A DNA stretch of 20,404 nucleotides, taken from positions 1 to 20,404 of the forward strand of contig CAZAAC010000043.1 in NCBI GenBank assembly GCA_964483155.1, written 5' to 3'. The DNA is from JAAYYM01 sp964483155 (GTDB lineage Bacteria > Bacillota > Clostridia > Lachnospirales > Lachnospiraceae). Positions 7,619-14,928 of the stretch are shown piece after piece; position 1 is the stretch's first letter; each line of letters begins with the position of its first letter. The translations under genes were made by a program, and so were the position numbers. The notes under the pieces are model-generated. The model saw only the letters and a program-made list of their open reading frames with translations, was not told the DNA's origin and did no database searches.

Positions 7619-9204
7619 CTTCCGAATTCTTCTAAAACAAGACCTTTATTTCTATCAAGCGTCATGCCAACACTCCACGCATTAATGAACAAAAGTAATG
7701 GATTTCCTCTCATATCTTTTACTTTCTTCATGTCTGAGGTTTTTACAAGTTTATCAATATCTGTTTCTTTGTCCTTAATCCATCTAATATATGCATAGGG
7801 CAGGGTTTCTAACATGATTTCGACTGCATACTCATTTTTGAGCCTATATTGTAATACTTCAAACTGAAGTACCCCTACAACACCAACAATTATTTCTTCC
7901 ATTCCCGTATTATACTCTTGAAAAATCTGTATGGCACCTTCCTGTGCAATTTGTGAAATTCCCTTAATAAATTGCTTACGTTTCATTGTGTCTAACTGCC
8001 TAACACGTGCAAAATGCTCTGGTGCAAATGTGGGAATCCCCTCATACATAAATTTATCCCCAGCCATGCATATGGTATCACCAATCGAAAAAATTCCAGA
8101 GTCAAATACACCAATAATATCGCCGGCATACGCTTCGTCTACTATCTTTCTCTCTGAAGCCATCAGCTGCTGTGGCTGCAACAAACGAATAACCTTACCA
8201 CCCTGAACATGATAAACTTCCATGCCTGCAGTAAATTTTCCAGAACATATACGCATAAATGCAACTCTGTCACGATGTGCCTTATTCATATTTGCCTGAA
8301 TTTTAAAAATAAATGCTGAGAATTGTCTATCGTTCGGATTAATAATTCCAATATCCGACATTCTTGGAATTGGTGGCATTGTCATTTTTAAGAAAGAATT
8401 CAAAAAAAGCTCTACCCCGAAATTAGTTAATGCCGATCCAAAAAATACTGGCGATAATTTGCCACTTTGAACAGCGTTTAAATCAAAATCTGCTCCAGCT
8501 CCTCCAATCAGCTCTAATTCATCTAGCAATTGTTTCAATGCCTGTTCTCCAATATGTGTGCTTAATCTGTCTCTATCTTCTATTGAAATCTTAATTGTTT
8601 TTCCTTCTTTTGTTCCTTTTTCCGTGTTTCCGTACATCACAACGCATTTTTCATTTCTATCATACACACCTTTAAAACTTTTTCCCGAACCTATTGGCCA
8701 ATTAATGGGACAGGTCTCGATGCCCAATTCCTTTTCAATATCATCAAGCAAATCAAAGGTATCACTTGCATCGCGGTCCAATTTATTAATAAATGTAAAA
8801 ATAGGAATCCCACGCATACCACATACTCTAAATAACTTTCTTGTCTGTTCCTCAACACCTTTACTTGCATCAATCACCATGACTGCCGAATCTGCAGCCA
8901 TCAACGTTCTATAAGTATCCTCCGAAAAATCCTGATGACCTGGTGTATCCAAAATATTAATATGATATCCACCATATTCGAATTGCAGTACTGAAGAAGT
9001 TACAGAAATACCTCTCTCTTTTTCTATTTCCATCCAATCTGAGACCGCATGTCTGACTGTTGCCTTTCCCTTTACACTACCAGCTAAATTAATAGCACCT
9101 CCATATAATAGGAATTTCTCGGTTAGTGTCGTTTTACCAGCATCCGGATGAGATATAATTGCAAATGTTCTTCTACTTGCTATTTCTCTTGTTATATCTG
9201 ACAT
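7612..9204 (-). CDS. prfC: Peptide chain release factor 3 (RF3)
   Basis: A 530-residue translational GTPase that recycles RF1 and RF2 from the ribosome after peptide release. G motifs are visible: G1 SHPDAGKTT (18-26), G2 EKERGISVTS (61-70), G3 DTPGHQDFSEDT (86-97) and G4 NKLDRDA (140-146). The DAGKTT loop and the HPDAGK context separate RF3 from EF-G. The remaining domains have the normal length. I set the start at ATG 9202-9204, five bases after GGAGG; the TTG at 9216 overlaps that ribosome binding site and would add only four residues. It begins 16 bases after deoB, so the two are probably cotranscribed. The last codons and the TAA stop lie inside the first unit of the 40-bp tandem repeat. 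Confidence 0.97.
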   Translation of the reverse strand: MSDITREIASRRTFAIISHPDAGKTTLTEKFLLYGGAINLAGSVKGKATVRHAVSDWMEIEKERGISVTSSVLQFEYGGYHINILDTPGHQDFSEDTYRTLMAADSAVMVIDASKGVEEQTRKLFRVCGMRGIPIFTFINKLDRDASDTFDLLDDIEKELGIETCPINWPIGSGKSFKGVYDRNEKCVVMYGNTEKGTKEGKTIKISIEDRDRLSTHIGEQALKQLLDELELIGGAGADFDLNAVQSGKLSPVFFGSALTNFGVELFLNSFLKMTMPPIPRMSDIGIINPNDRQFSAFIFKIQANMNKAHRDRVAFMRICSGKFTAGMEVYHVQGGKVIRLLQPQQLMASERKIVDEAYAGDIIGVFDSGIFSIGDTICMAGDKFMYEGIPTFAPEHFARVRQLDTMKRKQFIKGISQIAQEGAIQIFQEYNTGMEEIIVGVVGVLQFEVLQYRLKNEYAVEIMLETLPYAYIRWIKDKETDIDKLVKTSDMKKVKDMRGNPLLLFINAWSVGMTLDRNKGLVLEEFGRG

Positions 9205-9220
9205 ATTTTCCTCCAAAATA

Positions 9221-10378
9221 TTATTTTAATACTGATGTACCCGCTATATTACCTTCTACGCCAAAATAGTCAAGTACAGTTGCGCCAATATCGGCAAATG
9301 TTTCTCTTGTCCCGATATTTCGCCCTTCCAGATTTCTACCATAAATCAGCAATGGTGTATATTCTCTAGAATGATCTGTCGATTTCGTGAATCCAGGATC
9401 GCAGCCATGATCTGCCGTAATCATTAACAAATCTTCCTCACCGAGCTTGCTCAGCATGTCTGGCAGAAAATCATCGAAATACTTTATAGCCTTTGCATAT
9501 CCATCAATGTCATTTCTATGGCCATATAGCATGTCATAATCTACTAAATTTATAAAACACAGACCACAAAAATCTTTTTCCATATATTGTAGTGTAACTT
9601 CAATCCCATCTGCATTCCCTTTTGTATATTCATACCCTGTTATCCCTTTACCTGCAAATATGTCTTTGATTTTCCCAATACCAATGGTATCATATCCAGC
9701 CTTCTGCAATTCATCCAACATAGAATTTTTAGGTGGAATCAAAGAGAAATCATGACGTCTTGACGTTCTAGTATAATCACCAATACTACCAGTAAATGGT
9801 CTGGCTATCACTCTTCCCACGCTATGTTCGCCCGTTAAAATTTTACGGGCAATCTGACAATATTCATACAACTGTTCAATAGGAACAACTTCCTCGTGTG
9901 CAGCAATTTGAAATACACTATCTGCAGAGGTATAAACAATTAAATTTCCAGTTTTAACATGCTCATCACCATAATCCTTGATTACTTCAGTTCCTGAATA
10001 TGGTTTATTACAAAGTACTCCTCTTCCTGTCAATGCAGAGAACTGTTCTAAAACTTCATTTGGAAATCCCTCTGGGTACGTCGGCAATGGCGTCTCTGAT
10101 ATAATACCTGCAATTTCCCAATGACCAATTGTAGTATCTTTACCCTTAGATTTTTCTGTCATTCGTCCATATACTCCTAATGGTTTGTCTACCATTTTTC
10201 CACAAGTTACTCCATCAATATTGAAAAGGCCTAAACTCCTCATATGTTCAGCCGAAAAATAAGAACTAGTTGAACATGAGCGAAGTGTATTAGCTCCACT
10301 ATCTCCATAAGTTGCTGCATCCGGCATTTCTCCTATACCAAGGCTATCTAAAACAATTAAAAATATGCGTTTTTTCAT
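9221..10378 (-). CDS. deoB: Phosphopentomutase
   Basis: A 385-residue alkaline-phosphatase-superfamily enzyme that interconverts ribose 1-phosphate (or deoxyribose 1-phosphate) and the 5-phosphate in nucleoside salvage; cytoplasmic and metal-dependent. Motifs are FLIVLDSLGIGEMPDA with metal ligand Asp11, GDSGANTL (25-32), KGKDTTIGHWEIAG (78-91) containing the phosphorylated Thr region, and near the C-terminus TADHGCDPGF and STDHSREYTPLL, which carry the remaining metal ligands. I chose the ATG at 10376-10378 because AAAGGAG lies seven bases upstream; an in-frame ATG at 10399 has no ribosome binding site. It follows a 595-base AT-rich gap and a strong terminator after pnp, so it needs its own promoter. 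No punA/pupG or deoC neighbour is seen; it is paired with prfC instead. Confidence 0.97.
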   Translation of the reverse strand: MKKRIFLIVLDSLGIGEMPDAATYGDSGANTLRSCSTSSYFSAEHMRSLGLFNIDGVTCGKMVDKPLGVYGRMTEKSKGKDTTIGHWEIAGIISETPLPTYPEGFPNEVLEQFSALTGRGVLCNKPYSGTEVIKDYGDEHVKTGNLIVYTSADSVFQIAAHEEVVPIEQLYEYCQIARKILTGEHSVGRVIARPFTGSIGDYTRTSRRHDFSLIPPKNSMLDELQKAGYDTIGIGKIKDIFAGKGITGYEYTKGNADGIEVTLQYMEKDFCGLCFINLVDYDMLYGHRNDIDGYAKAIKYFDDFLPDMLSKLGEEDLLMITADHGCDPGFTKSTDHSREYTPLLIYGRNLEGRNIGTRETFADIGATVLDYFGVEGNIAGTSVLK

Positions 10379-10443
10379 ATTATTTCTCCTTTCATCCATC
10401 TAACGAATTACTCCTCTTTGTTCACACTACACAATTAATGACT

Positions 10444-10653
10444 TTATCCATAGTAACACATTTTTAGACTCATTTCCACAAACATTATTATGCCAATCAC
10501 ATCAAAAAGAAATAATACATTCACAAAACAATTCCAAATTTTCACTCTTCTTTTTATTATAAATCATTGAGACAGATATTAGCAGACTTATCCACATTGT
10601 TTATAGGCATCAATTTCCTCTCCTGCCTGTTTTTATAATCCACATTTTCCACA
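10444..10653 (+). promoter_or_regulatory. Cluster of DnaA-box-like 9-mers
   Basis: A perfect DnaA box TTATCCACA lies at 10588-10596. Close variants on the same strand are TTATCCATA (10444-10452), ATTTCCACA (10472-10480, two mismatches), TAATCCACA (10636-10644) and TTTTCCACA (10645-10653, directly adjacent to the previous one). AT-rich sequence flanks them. dnaA and dnaN are not in the window, so this is not evidence for oriC. A DnaA-binding cluster that titrates DnaA or controls deoB is possible; chance in AT-rich DNA is also possible for the imperfect sites. Confidence 0.35.
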
Positions 10654-10917
10654 ATCCTCAAACAACCATTTTAAAATACTTTTTCTACATTATTTCTAAA
10701 AGCATGTTTTATATAATTTACATTTAACATTTATTTATAATGTGCATAATATCCCCAAATAATGACTTCTTTAAATAATATTACTATTTTCATCTTTACA
10801 ATTTAACTTTTATCTATCAAATACTAAATACTTAACTGCATCGCATTATAATAGAACACAACAGCATAATAAATATATAACATATGTTTCTTTAATATCA
10901 AACACTTTTCTGGCAGT

Positions 10918-10953
10918 CGAAAAATGCACCTTGCTTGAACAGCAAGATGCATT
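10918..10953 (-). terminator. Intrinsic terminator after pnp
   Basis: On the minus strand AATGCATCTTGCT (10953-10941), loop GTTCA, and AGCAAGGTGCATT (10935-10923) form a 13-pair stem, followed by a run of five T. The single non-Watson-Crick position is a U-G wobble in minus-strand RNA but a C-A mismatch on the plus strand, which supports the minus orientation. It lies 20 bases after the pnp stop. The plus strand also has a T-run, so it might work in both directions. Confidence 0.9.
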
Positions 10954-10973
10954 TTTTATTTTATAATAGTTGT

Positions 10974-13058
10974 TTATAGTGCATCCTTAATTGAAAAACT
11001 GATTCTACCCATCTTATCTTTTCCTAAACATTTAACTGTTACCATTTCACCTAAGGTTAGTACATCTTCTACATGATTGACTATTTCCTTTGAAATCTTA
11101 GAAATGTGAACCATTCCTTCTTTTCCTGGTGCAAATTCAATAAATGCTCCAAACTCTTTAATGCTTATAACTTTACCCTTGAAAATCTGTCCTTCTTCAA
11201 ACTCAGTTACAATCATCTTAACCATCTCAATAGCCTTTTCCATACCGACTGGATCCGTGCCACAAATTGATACTGCACCATCATCATTAATATCCATCTT
11301 TACACCGGTCTGTTCTATAATCGCATTAATTGTCTTGCCACGCTGTCCTACAACATCTCCGATTTTTTCTGGATTAATCTTGATTTGAATAATCTTTGGC
11401 GCATATTCACCAACTTCTTTGCGAGGTTCTGCGATACATGGTTTCATACATTGATCCATAATAAAGAGTCTTGCTTCTCGGCATCTTTCAATAGCACCTT
11501 CCACAATCGTTCTTGTTAAACCATGAATTTTAATATCCATCTGAATAGCCGTAATACCTTCTGTTGTACCAGTTACTTTAAAATCCATGTCTCCAAAGAA
11601 ATCTTCCAATCCTTGAATATCTGTTAATAATACAAAACTATCATCTGTATCGCCCGTTACCAAACCACATGAAATGCCTGCAACCATTCTCTTAATGGGA
11701 ACACCCGCTGCCATAAGTGACATACAAGATGCGCAGGTAGATGCCATTGATGTAGAACCATTTGACTCAAATGTTTCAGATACCGTACGGATTGCATATG
11801 GGAATTCCTCCGTTGAAGGTAATACTGGAATCAATGCTTTTTCTGCCAATGAACCATGGCCTATTTCACGACGCCCTGGTCCTCTGCTCGGCTTTGTTTC
11901 TCCAACTGAATAAGAAGGAAAATTATAGTGATGCATATATCTCTTATTTATTTCGTTTCCATCAAGTCCATCAATTCTTTGTACTTCTGATAATGGAGCC
12001 AATGTGCAGATATTGCAAATCTGCGTCTGACCACGTGTAAACATAGCAGAACCATGTACACGAGGAATAATATCTGTCTCTGCTGCGAGTGCTCTGATCT
12101 GTGCGAGTTCACGACCATCAGGACGCTTTTGATCCATTAATATCATTTTACGTACAGTTTTCTTTTGATATTGATAAAGAGCCTCTCCTATCAAAGGTAA
12201 CCACTCAGCTTTATCTGCAAATGCCGCTTCCATCTTATCTCTTATAACACGGATGTTTTCTTCACGAATCTGCTTTTCATCGGTAAATACCGCTGTTTCC
12301 ATCTCTGTAGGTGTTACAACTTCCTTCATTGCAGCAAACATTTCATCTGGAATAGCACAGCTTGTGTATTGATGTTTTGGCTTACCAACTTCATCAACGA
12401 CTTTATTAATAAATGCAATAATTTCTTTATTGACACTGTGTGCCATATAAATTGCTTCAATCATCTTTGCTTCTGATATTTCGTTTGCACCAGCCTCAAT
12501 CATAATAACCTTCTCATCAGTAGAAGCAACTGTTAAAGACAAATCGCCATTCTTCCACTGTTCTTGATTTGGATTTACAATTAACTGACCATCAATCAAA
12601 CCAATTTGAGTTGTTGCACACGGACCATAGAAAGGGATATCTGATATACTTGTTGCGATAGCAGAACCAAGCATGGCAACTACTTCGGGACGACATTCTG
12701 GATCTACTGATAATACAAGGTTATTAAGCGTACAATCATTTCTATAATCTTTCGGAAATAAGGGACGCATAGGTCTATCAATAACGCGTGATGTTAATAC
12801 AGAGTTTTCAGATGCTTTTCCCTCTCTTTTATTAAAGCCTCCTGGAATCTTGCCAACTGAATATAATTTTTCTTCATACTCTACGCTTAAAGGGAAAAAA
12901 TCAATTCCCTCTCTTGGTTTTTCTGATGCCGTTGCTGTACATAATACCGTTGTGTCACCATAGTGCATAAATACTGCACCGTTTGCCTGCGCAGCTACTC
13001 TTCCGATTTCCATCGTAAGCGTACGTCCTCCAATATCCATTGAATAAGTTTTATACAT
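10974..13058 (-). CDS. pnp: Polyribonucleotide nucleotidyltransferase (PNPase)
   Basis: A 694-residue 3'-to-5' phosphorolytic exoribonuclease, active as a trimer in RNA decay. Domains in order: first RNase PH core (about 10-230, with HYGDTTVLCTAT and SRVIDRPMRPLFP), helical linker, second RNase PH core (about 310-540, with KRPDGRELAQIRAL, SRGPGRREIGHGSLA and the active-site stretch TDIQGLEDFFGDMDFKVTGT), KH domain (about 552-612, with VVGQRGKTINAI) and S1 domain (about 620-690, with FKGKVISIKEFGAFIEFAPG). Nothing is missing. AAAGGAG lies seven bases before the ATG. It follows rpsO by 188 bases that fold into a long stem-loop at 13105-13195, an arrangement like the RNase III-controlled pnp leader of enterobacteria. 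A strong terminator ends the transcript. Confidence 0.98.
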   Translation of the reverse strand: MYKTYSMDIGGRTLTMEIGRVAAQANGAVFMHYGDTTVLCTATASEKPREGIDFFPLSVEYEEKLYSVGKIPGGFNKREGKASENSVLTSRVIDRPMRPLFPKDYRNDCTLNNLVLSVDPECRPEVVAMLGSAIATSISDIPFYGPCATTQIGLIDGQLIVNPNQEQWKNGDLSLTVASTDEKVIMIEAGANEISEAKMIEAIYMAHSVNKEIIAFINKVVDEVGKPKHQYTSCAIPDEMFAAMKEVVTPTEMETAVFTDEKQIREENIRVIRDKMEAAFADKAEWLPLIGEALYQYQKKTVRKMILMDQKRPDGRELAQIRALAAETDIIPRVHGSAMFTRGQTQICNICTLAPLSEVQRIDGLDGNEINKRYMHHYNFPSYSVGETKPSRGPGRREIGHGSLAEKALIPVLPSTEEFPYAIRTVSETFESNGSTSMASTCASCMSLMAAGVPIKRMVAGISCGLVTGDTDDSFVLLTDIQGLEDFFGDMDFKVTGTTEGITAIQMDIKIHGLTRTIVEGAIERCREARLFIMDQCMKPCIAEPRKEVGEYAPKIIQIKINPEKIGDVVGQRGKTINAIIEQTGVKMDINDDGAVSICGTDPVGMEKAIEMVKMIVTEFEEGQIFKGKVISIKEFGAFIEFAPGKEGMVHISKISKEIVNHVEDVLTLGEMVTVKCLGKDKMGRISFSIKDAL

Positions 13059-13076
13059 ATTAATTCTCCTTTCATT

Positions 13077-13093
13077 GTATACAAAATGTATAC
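13077..13093. promoter_or_regulatory. 17-bp perfect palindrome before the pnp ribosome binding site
   Basis: GTATACA-AAA-TGTATAC is a seven-base perfect inverted repeat with a three-base centre, located between the long pnp leader stem-loop and the AAAGGAG of pnp. It could be a protein operator or a small RNA hairpin near the ribosome binding site. Confidence 0.45.
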
Positions 13094-13104
13094 TTGTGTT
13101 ATGA

Positions 13105-13195
13105 CAGAAGAATCTTTTTTTCCGAAACTACTGATGAATATGCGAACTTTTTCTCGGCTCGCGTACTCATCAGTGGTCTCGGTCTCATTCTTCTG
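13105..13195 (-). promoter_or_regulatory. Long stem-loop in the pnp leader (RNase III-type candidate)
   Basis: In minus-strand RNA, 13195-13187 pairs with 13105-13113 (nine pairs), 13182-13176 with 13122-13128 (seven, one G-U), 13174-13164 with 13130-13140 (11, one G-U) and 13162-13157 with 13142-13147 (six, one G-U), leaving a nine-base loop at 13156-13148. That is about 33 pairs with two single mismatches and one asymmetric internal loop. All three wobble pairs would be A-C mismatches in plus-strand RNA, so the fold belongs to the pnp transcript. It sits 46 bases before the pnp ATG. Confidence 0.75.
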
Positions 13196-13213
13196 CCTTT
13201 TATTTTTATAAAT

Positions 13214-13233
13214 AGGGCGGATTTCTCCGCCCT
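13214..13233 (-). other. GC-rich hairpin directly after rpsO
   Basis: AGGGCGG-(six bases)-CCGCCCT forms a seven-pair GC-rich stem 13 bases after the rpsO stop, with four further A-U pairs possible after one mismatch. In the minus direction it is followed by an A-rich rather than a U-rich tract, so it is not a classical intrinsic terminator. It may protect the rpsO 3' end or reduce readthrough into pnp. Confidence 0.6.
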
Positions 13234-13246
13234 GTTTATATTTGAT

Positions 13247-13513
13247 TTATTTTCTGATTCCCAGTTTTTCAATCAAAGTACGGTATCTCTCAATATCAGT
13301 TCTCTTTAAGTAGTCAAGTAATCCTCTTCTCTGACCAATCATCTTAAATAAACCGCTTCTTGAGTGATGATCCTTTTGGTGCTCCTGCAAATGCTCTGTA
13401 AGCTCTTGAATTCTTGCTGTCAAAATAGCAACTTGCACTTCTGGTGAACCTGTGTCGCCTTCAGTTTTTGCAAATTCCTTCATGATTGCAGTTTTCTTTT
13501 CTTTTGTAATCAT
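13247..13513 (-). CDS. rpsO: 30S ribosomal protein S15
   Basis: An 88-residue protein, the standard length for S15. Recognisable stretches are EFAKTEGDTGSPEVQVAILT (14-33), LTEHLQEHQKDHHSRSGLF (38-56) and MIGQRRGLLDYLKR (58-71), which include the His/Asp/Ser residues that contact the helix 20-22 junction of 16S rRNA. S15 is an early-binding protein of the 30S platform. AAAGGAGG lies eight bases before the ATG. The gene has its own promoter just past the NlpC/P60 gene and a foldable leader of about 85 bases, which would allow translational self-control by S15 as known in several bacterial groups. It is followed by pnp, the widespread rpsO-pnp order. Confidence 0.99.
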   Translation of the reverse strand: MITKEKKTAIMKEFAKTEGDTGSPEVQVAILTARIQELTEHLQEHQKDHHSRSGLFKMIGQRRGLLDYLKRTDIERYRTLIEKLGIRK

Positions 13514-13540
13514 ACTAAATTCCTCCTTTACTTTATTTCA

Positions 13541-13588
13541 GGTAATACCAAGAATAGGTCGGAGTATCCGCACTCTGAGTAATACCTA
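13541..13588 (-). promoter_or_regulatory. rpsO leader with two alternative folds (candidate S15 autoregulatory element)
   Basis: Fold A pairs UAGGU (13588-13584) with ACCUA (13559-13555), enclosing a GAGU/ACUC hairpin (13575-13572 with 13565-13562). Fold B pairs 13586-13578 with 13541-13549 (two copies of GGUAUUAC that are nearly self-complementary; eight pairs including one G-U, one U-U mismatch) around the same inner hairpin. The two folds share 13584-13586 and exclude each other. The AAAGGAGG ribosome binding site starts 11 bases downstream. S15 binding is inferred, not shown. Confidence 0.45.
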
Positions 13589-13603
13589 ATTCCACAACAA
13601 TTG

Positions 13604-13632
13604 ATTATAGCACAGACTATCAACTATGTAAA
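13604..13632 (-). promoter_or_regulatory. rpsO promoter
   Basis: Minus strand: -35 TTTACA at 13632-13627, a 17-base spacer, and -10 TATAAT at 13609-13604 with a TGn extension (TGC). The -35 begins three bases after the stop of the NlpC/P60 gene. Transcription would start near 13597, giving a leader of about 85 bases before rpsO. Confidence 0.88.
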
Positions 13633-13635
13633 CCT

Positions 13636-14751
13636 CTACTTCAATATTCTTCTGACTGCAAGCGGTGTTCTATAAGTTGCATTTGATATCTTAATACCAG
13701 TTCTGGCACTGCTCGCATGTACTACTTGTCCGCTACCAATATAAATAGCAACATGATTGATCGTACTTCCATTACCATAAAATACCAAATCTCCTGGTTT
13801 TGCTTCAGATAGCGTAATCTTGGTACCACAACCAGCCTGTGCTTTGCTAGAATGTGGGAGCGAAATTCCATAGTTCTTATATACCGACATTACAAATCCT
13901 GAACAATCAGCACCCTTTGTCAGACTAGTTCCTCCCCATACATAAGGGTTACCAACATGCTTTTTGGCAAAAGTAACCAATGCTATTCTGACATCAGAAA
14001 TTCCTTCTCCATAATTTAATTCGGTCAGTGTTACCGCTTTTCCAAGCTCTTCTTCAATATTAACAAATTCCTTAGAAATAAATCCTTCTTCATCATCTAT
14101 TGCAATCTTAACCCATTCTCCTGTATCATCCAGAACTTCCAGTTCTTCTCCTTCTGGAATTAGTGTAATTACATTACCATTTAAGGATGGGGCTGTACGA
14201 ACCTTCAATGTCATCGTATTAACTGTAGCCATGATAGTCTTTACCTGCTCTGCAATTGTCTTTGCCTCTTGCCCCGTATAAAGAAATTCTGTACTTACAT
14301 AACCTTCTACTTTTCCCGATTTGATTTTAGCCCATCCATTTTCAACTGATAAAATTGAACACCCAGCATTCTTTGGCATCTTACCAATAATCGTACTGTC
14401 TTCTTTTGGTTCCTTACGTACGTTTAAATGATTATCAACATGCGCAATGCCTAAATTGGTAAATCCATAAAGTTCATCTGCGAGTATTTCGACCTTAATC
14501 TCTGGTGCCACTTCCTTTACAGCATTGGAAGAAACAGCACTATTCCCTGACACATTTTCGCTTACTGAAGATGTAGAATCGAGACTCGACTGATCAATAA
14601 TATCCGCTACCGCGCCAGCACTGACAAGTGAATCCAAAACCGCAGCTTCTATATCTACCAAAAAATTTCCTGAAAAAATAACACTTACTAAAAGTGCTCC
14701 TATCGCTTGCAACAATTTTCTTTTTTTGTGAGATTTTTCTAATATTATCAT
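13636..14751 (-). CDS. Secreted SH3b-NlpC/P60 cell-wall endopeptidase
   Basis: A 371-residue exported protein. Residues 8-37 form a signal peptide (KKRKLLQAIGALLVSVIFSG, then NFLVDIEAA). A Ser/Val/Asn-rich linker follows to about 85. Two bacterial SH3 domains, about 98-160 (LNVRKEPKEDSTIIGKM) and 178-232 (LKVRTAPSLNGNVITLIPEG), should bind peptidoglycan. Residues 252-371 are an NlpC/P60 domain with catalytic Cys283 (ADCSGFV), His333 (INHVAIYIG) and a third polar residue, probably His345 (VVHASS). Such enzymes cut peptide stem or cross-bridge bonds, usually D-gamma-Glu to diaminopimelate. The ATG is best supported although GGGAG is 12 bases away. It sits between ribF and rpsO with its own consensus promoter, so it appears to be an independent unit inserted in the ribosome-maturation cluster. 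Confidence 0.93.
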   Translation of the reverse strand: MIILEKSHKKRKLLQAIGALLVSVIFSGNFLVDIEAAVLDSLVSAGAVADIIDQSSLDSTSSVSENVSGNSAVSSNAVKEVAPEIKVEILADELYGFTNLGIAHVDNHLNVRKEPKEDSTIIGKMPKNAGCSILSVENGWAKIKSGKVEGYVSTEFLYTGQEAKTIAEQVKTIMATVNTMTLKVRTAPSLNGNVITLIPEGEELEVLDDTGEWVKIAIDDEEGFISKEFVNIEEELGKAVTLTELNYGEGISDVRIALVTFAKKHVGNPYVWGGTSLTKGADCSGFVMSVYKNYGISLPHSSKAQAGCGTKITLSEAKPGDLVFYGNGSTINHVAIYIGSGQVVHASSARTGIKISNATYRTPLAVRRILK

Positions 14752-14790
14752 TTTATCAAGCTTCTCCCAACATCAAAGTAATTGTTAATT

Positions 14791-14807
14791 GTTACGAAAT
14801 TGTTACA
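14791..14807 (-). promoter_or_regulatory. WalR-like direct repeat upstream of the NlpC/P60 gene
   Basis: Minus strand TGTAAC-AATTT-CGTAAC at 14807-14791 matches 11 of 12 positions of the WalR/YycF consensus (two TGTWAH halves five bases apart). A third related copy, ATTGTTA on the plus strand, lies at 14781-14787. The site falls just downstream of the predicted transcription start, a position more often linked to repression. AT-rich context makes a chance match possible. Confidence 0.4.
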
Positions 14808-14822
14808 TTTATCTTTGTCCAC

Positions 14823-14851
14823 ATTATAGCAATCTTCGATTATTATGTCAA
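14823..14851 (-). promoter_or_regulatory. Consensus sigma-A promoter for the NlpC/P60 gene
   Basis: Minus strand: TTGACA at 14851-14846, exactly 17 bases, then TATAAT at 14828-14823, with a TGn extension (TGC) before the -10. Both hexamers and the spacing are perfect. Transcription would begin near 14816, about 65 bases before the ATG. Confidence 0.93.
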
Positions 14852-14928
14852 CATCATTGTGATTGCAATTCACATATCCAGTTTTCGCTGCTAATTGCCG
14901 TCTATATGCAACATAATCCTGCATCGCT

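Larger units (their letters stand above)
10379..10973. other. 595-base AT-rich intergenic region with DnaA-box-like sites
   Basis: No convincing gene is seen on either strand. The end near pnp holds the pnp terminator. Several -10-like hexamers occur on the minus strand, such as TATAAT at 10850-10845 (with TTTATT 17 bases upstream) and at 10561-10556 (with no clear -35), either of which could serve deoB; none is convincing. The middle carries one perfect TTATCCACA (10588-10596) and four close variants, all on the plus strand. The sequence is rich in A/T tracts. It is the only long gap in an otherwise compact window. Confidence 0.8.

Noticed and set aside
10379..10973. Possible replication origin because of DnaA boxes and AT-rich DNA
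   Set aside because: No dnaA, dnaN, rpmH or gidA/parA neighbours; gene strand does not switch; only one box is perfect.
13094..13309. Plus-strand ORF across the rpsO-pnp spacer
   Set aside because: It covers the long pnp leader stem and the end of rpsO; the RNA fold and rpsO explain the sequence.
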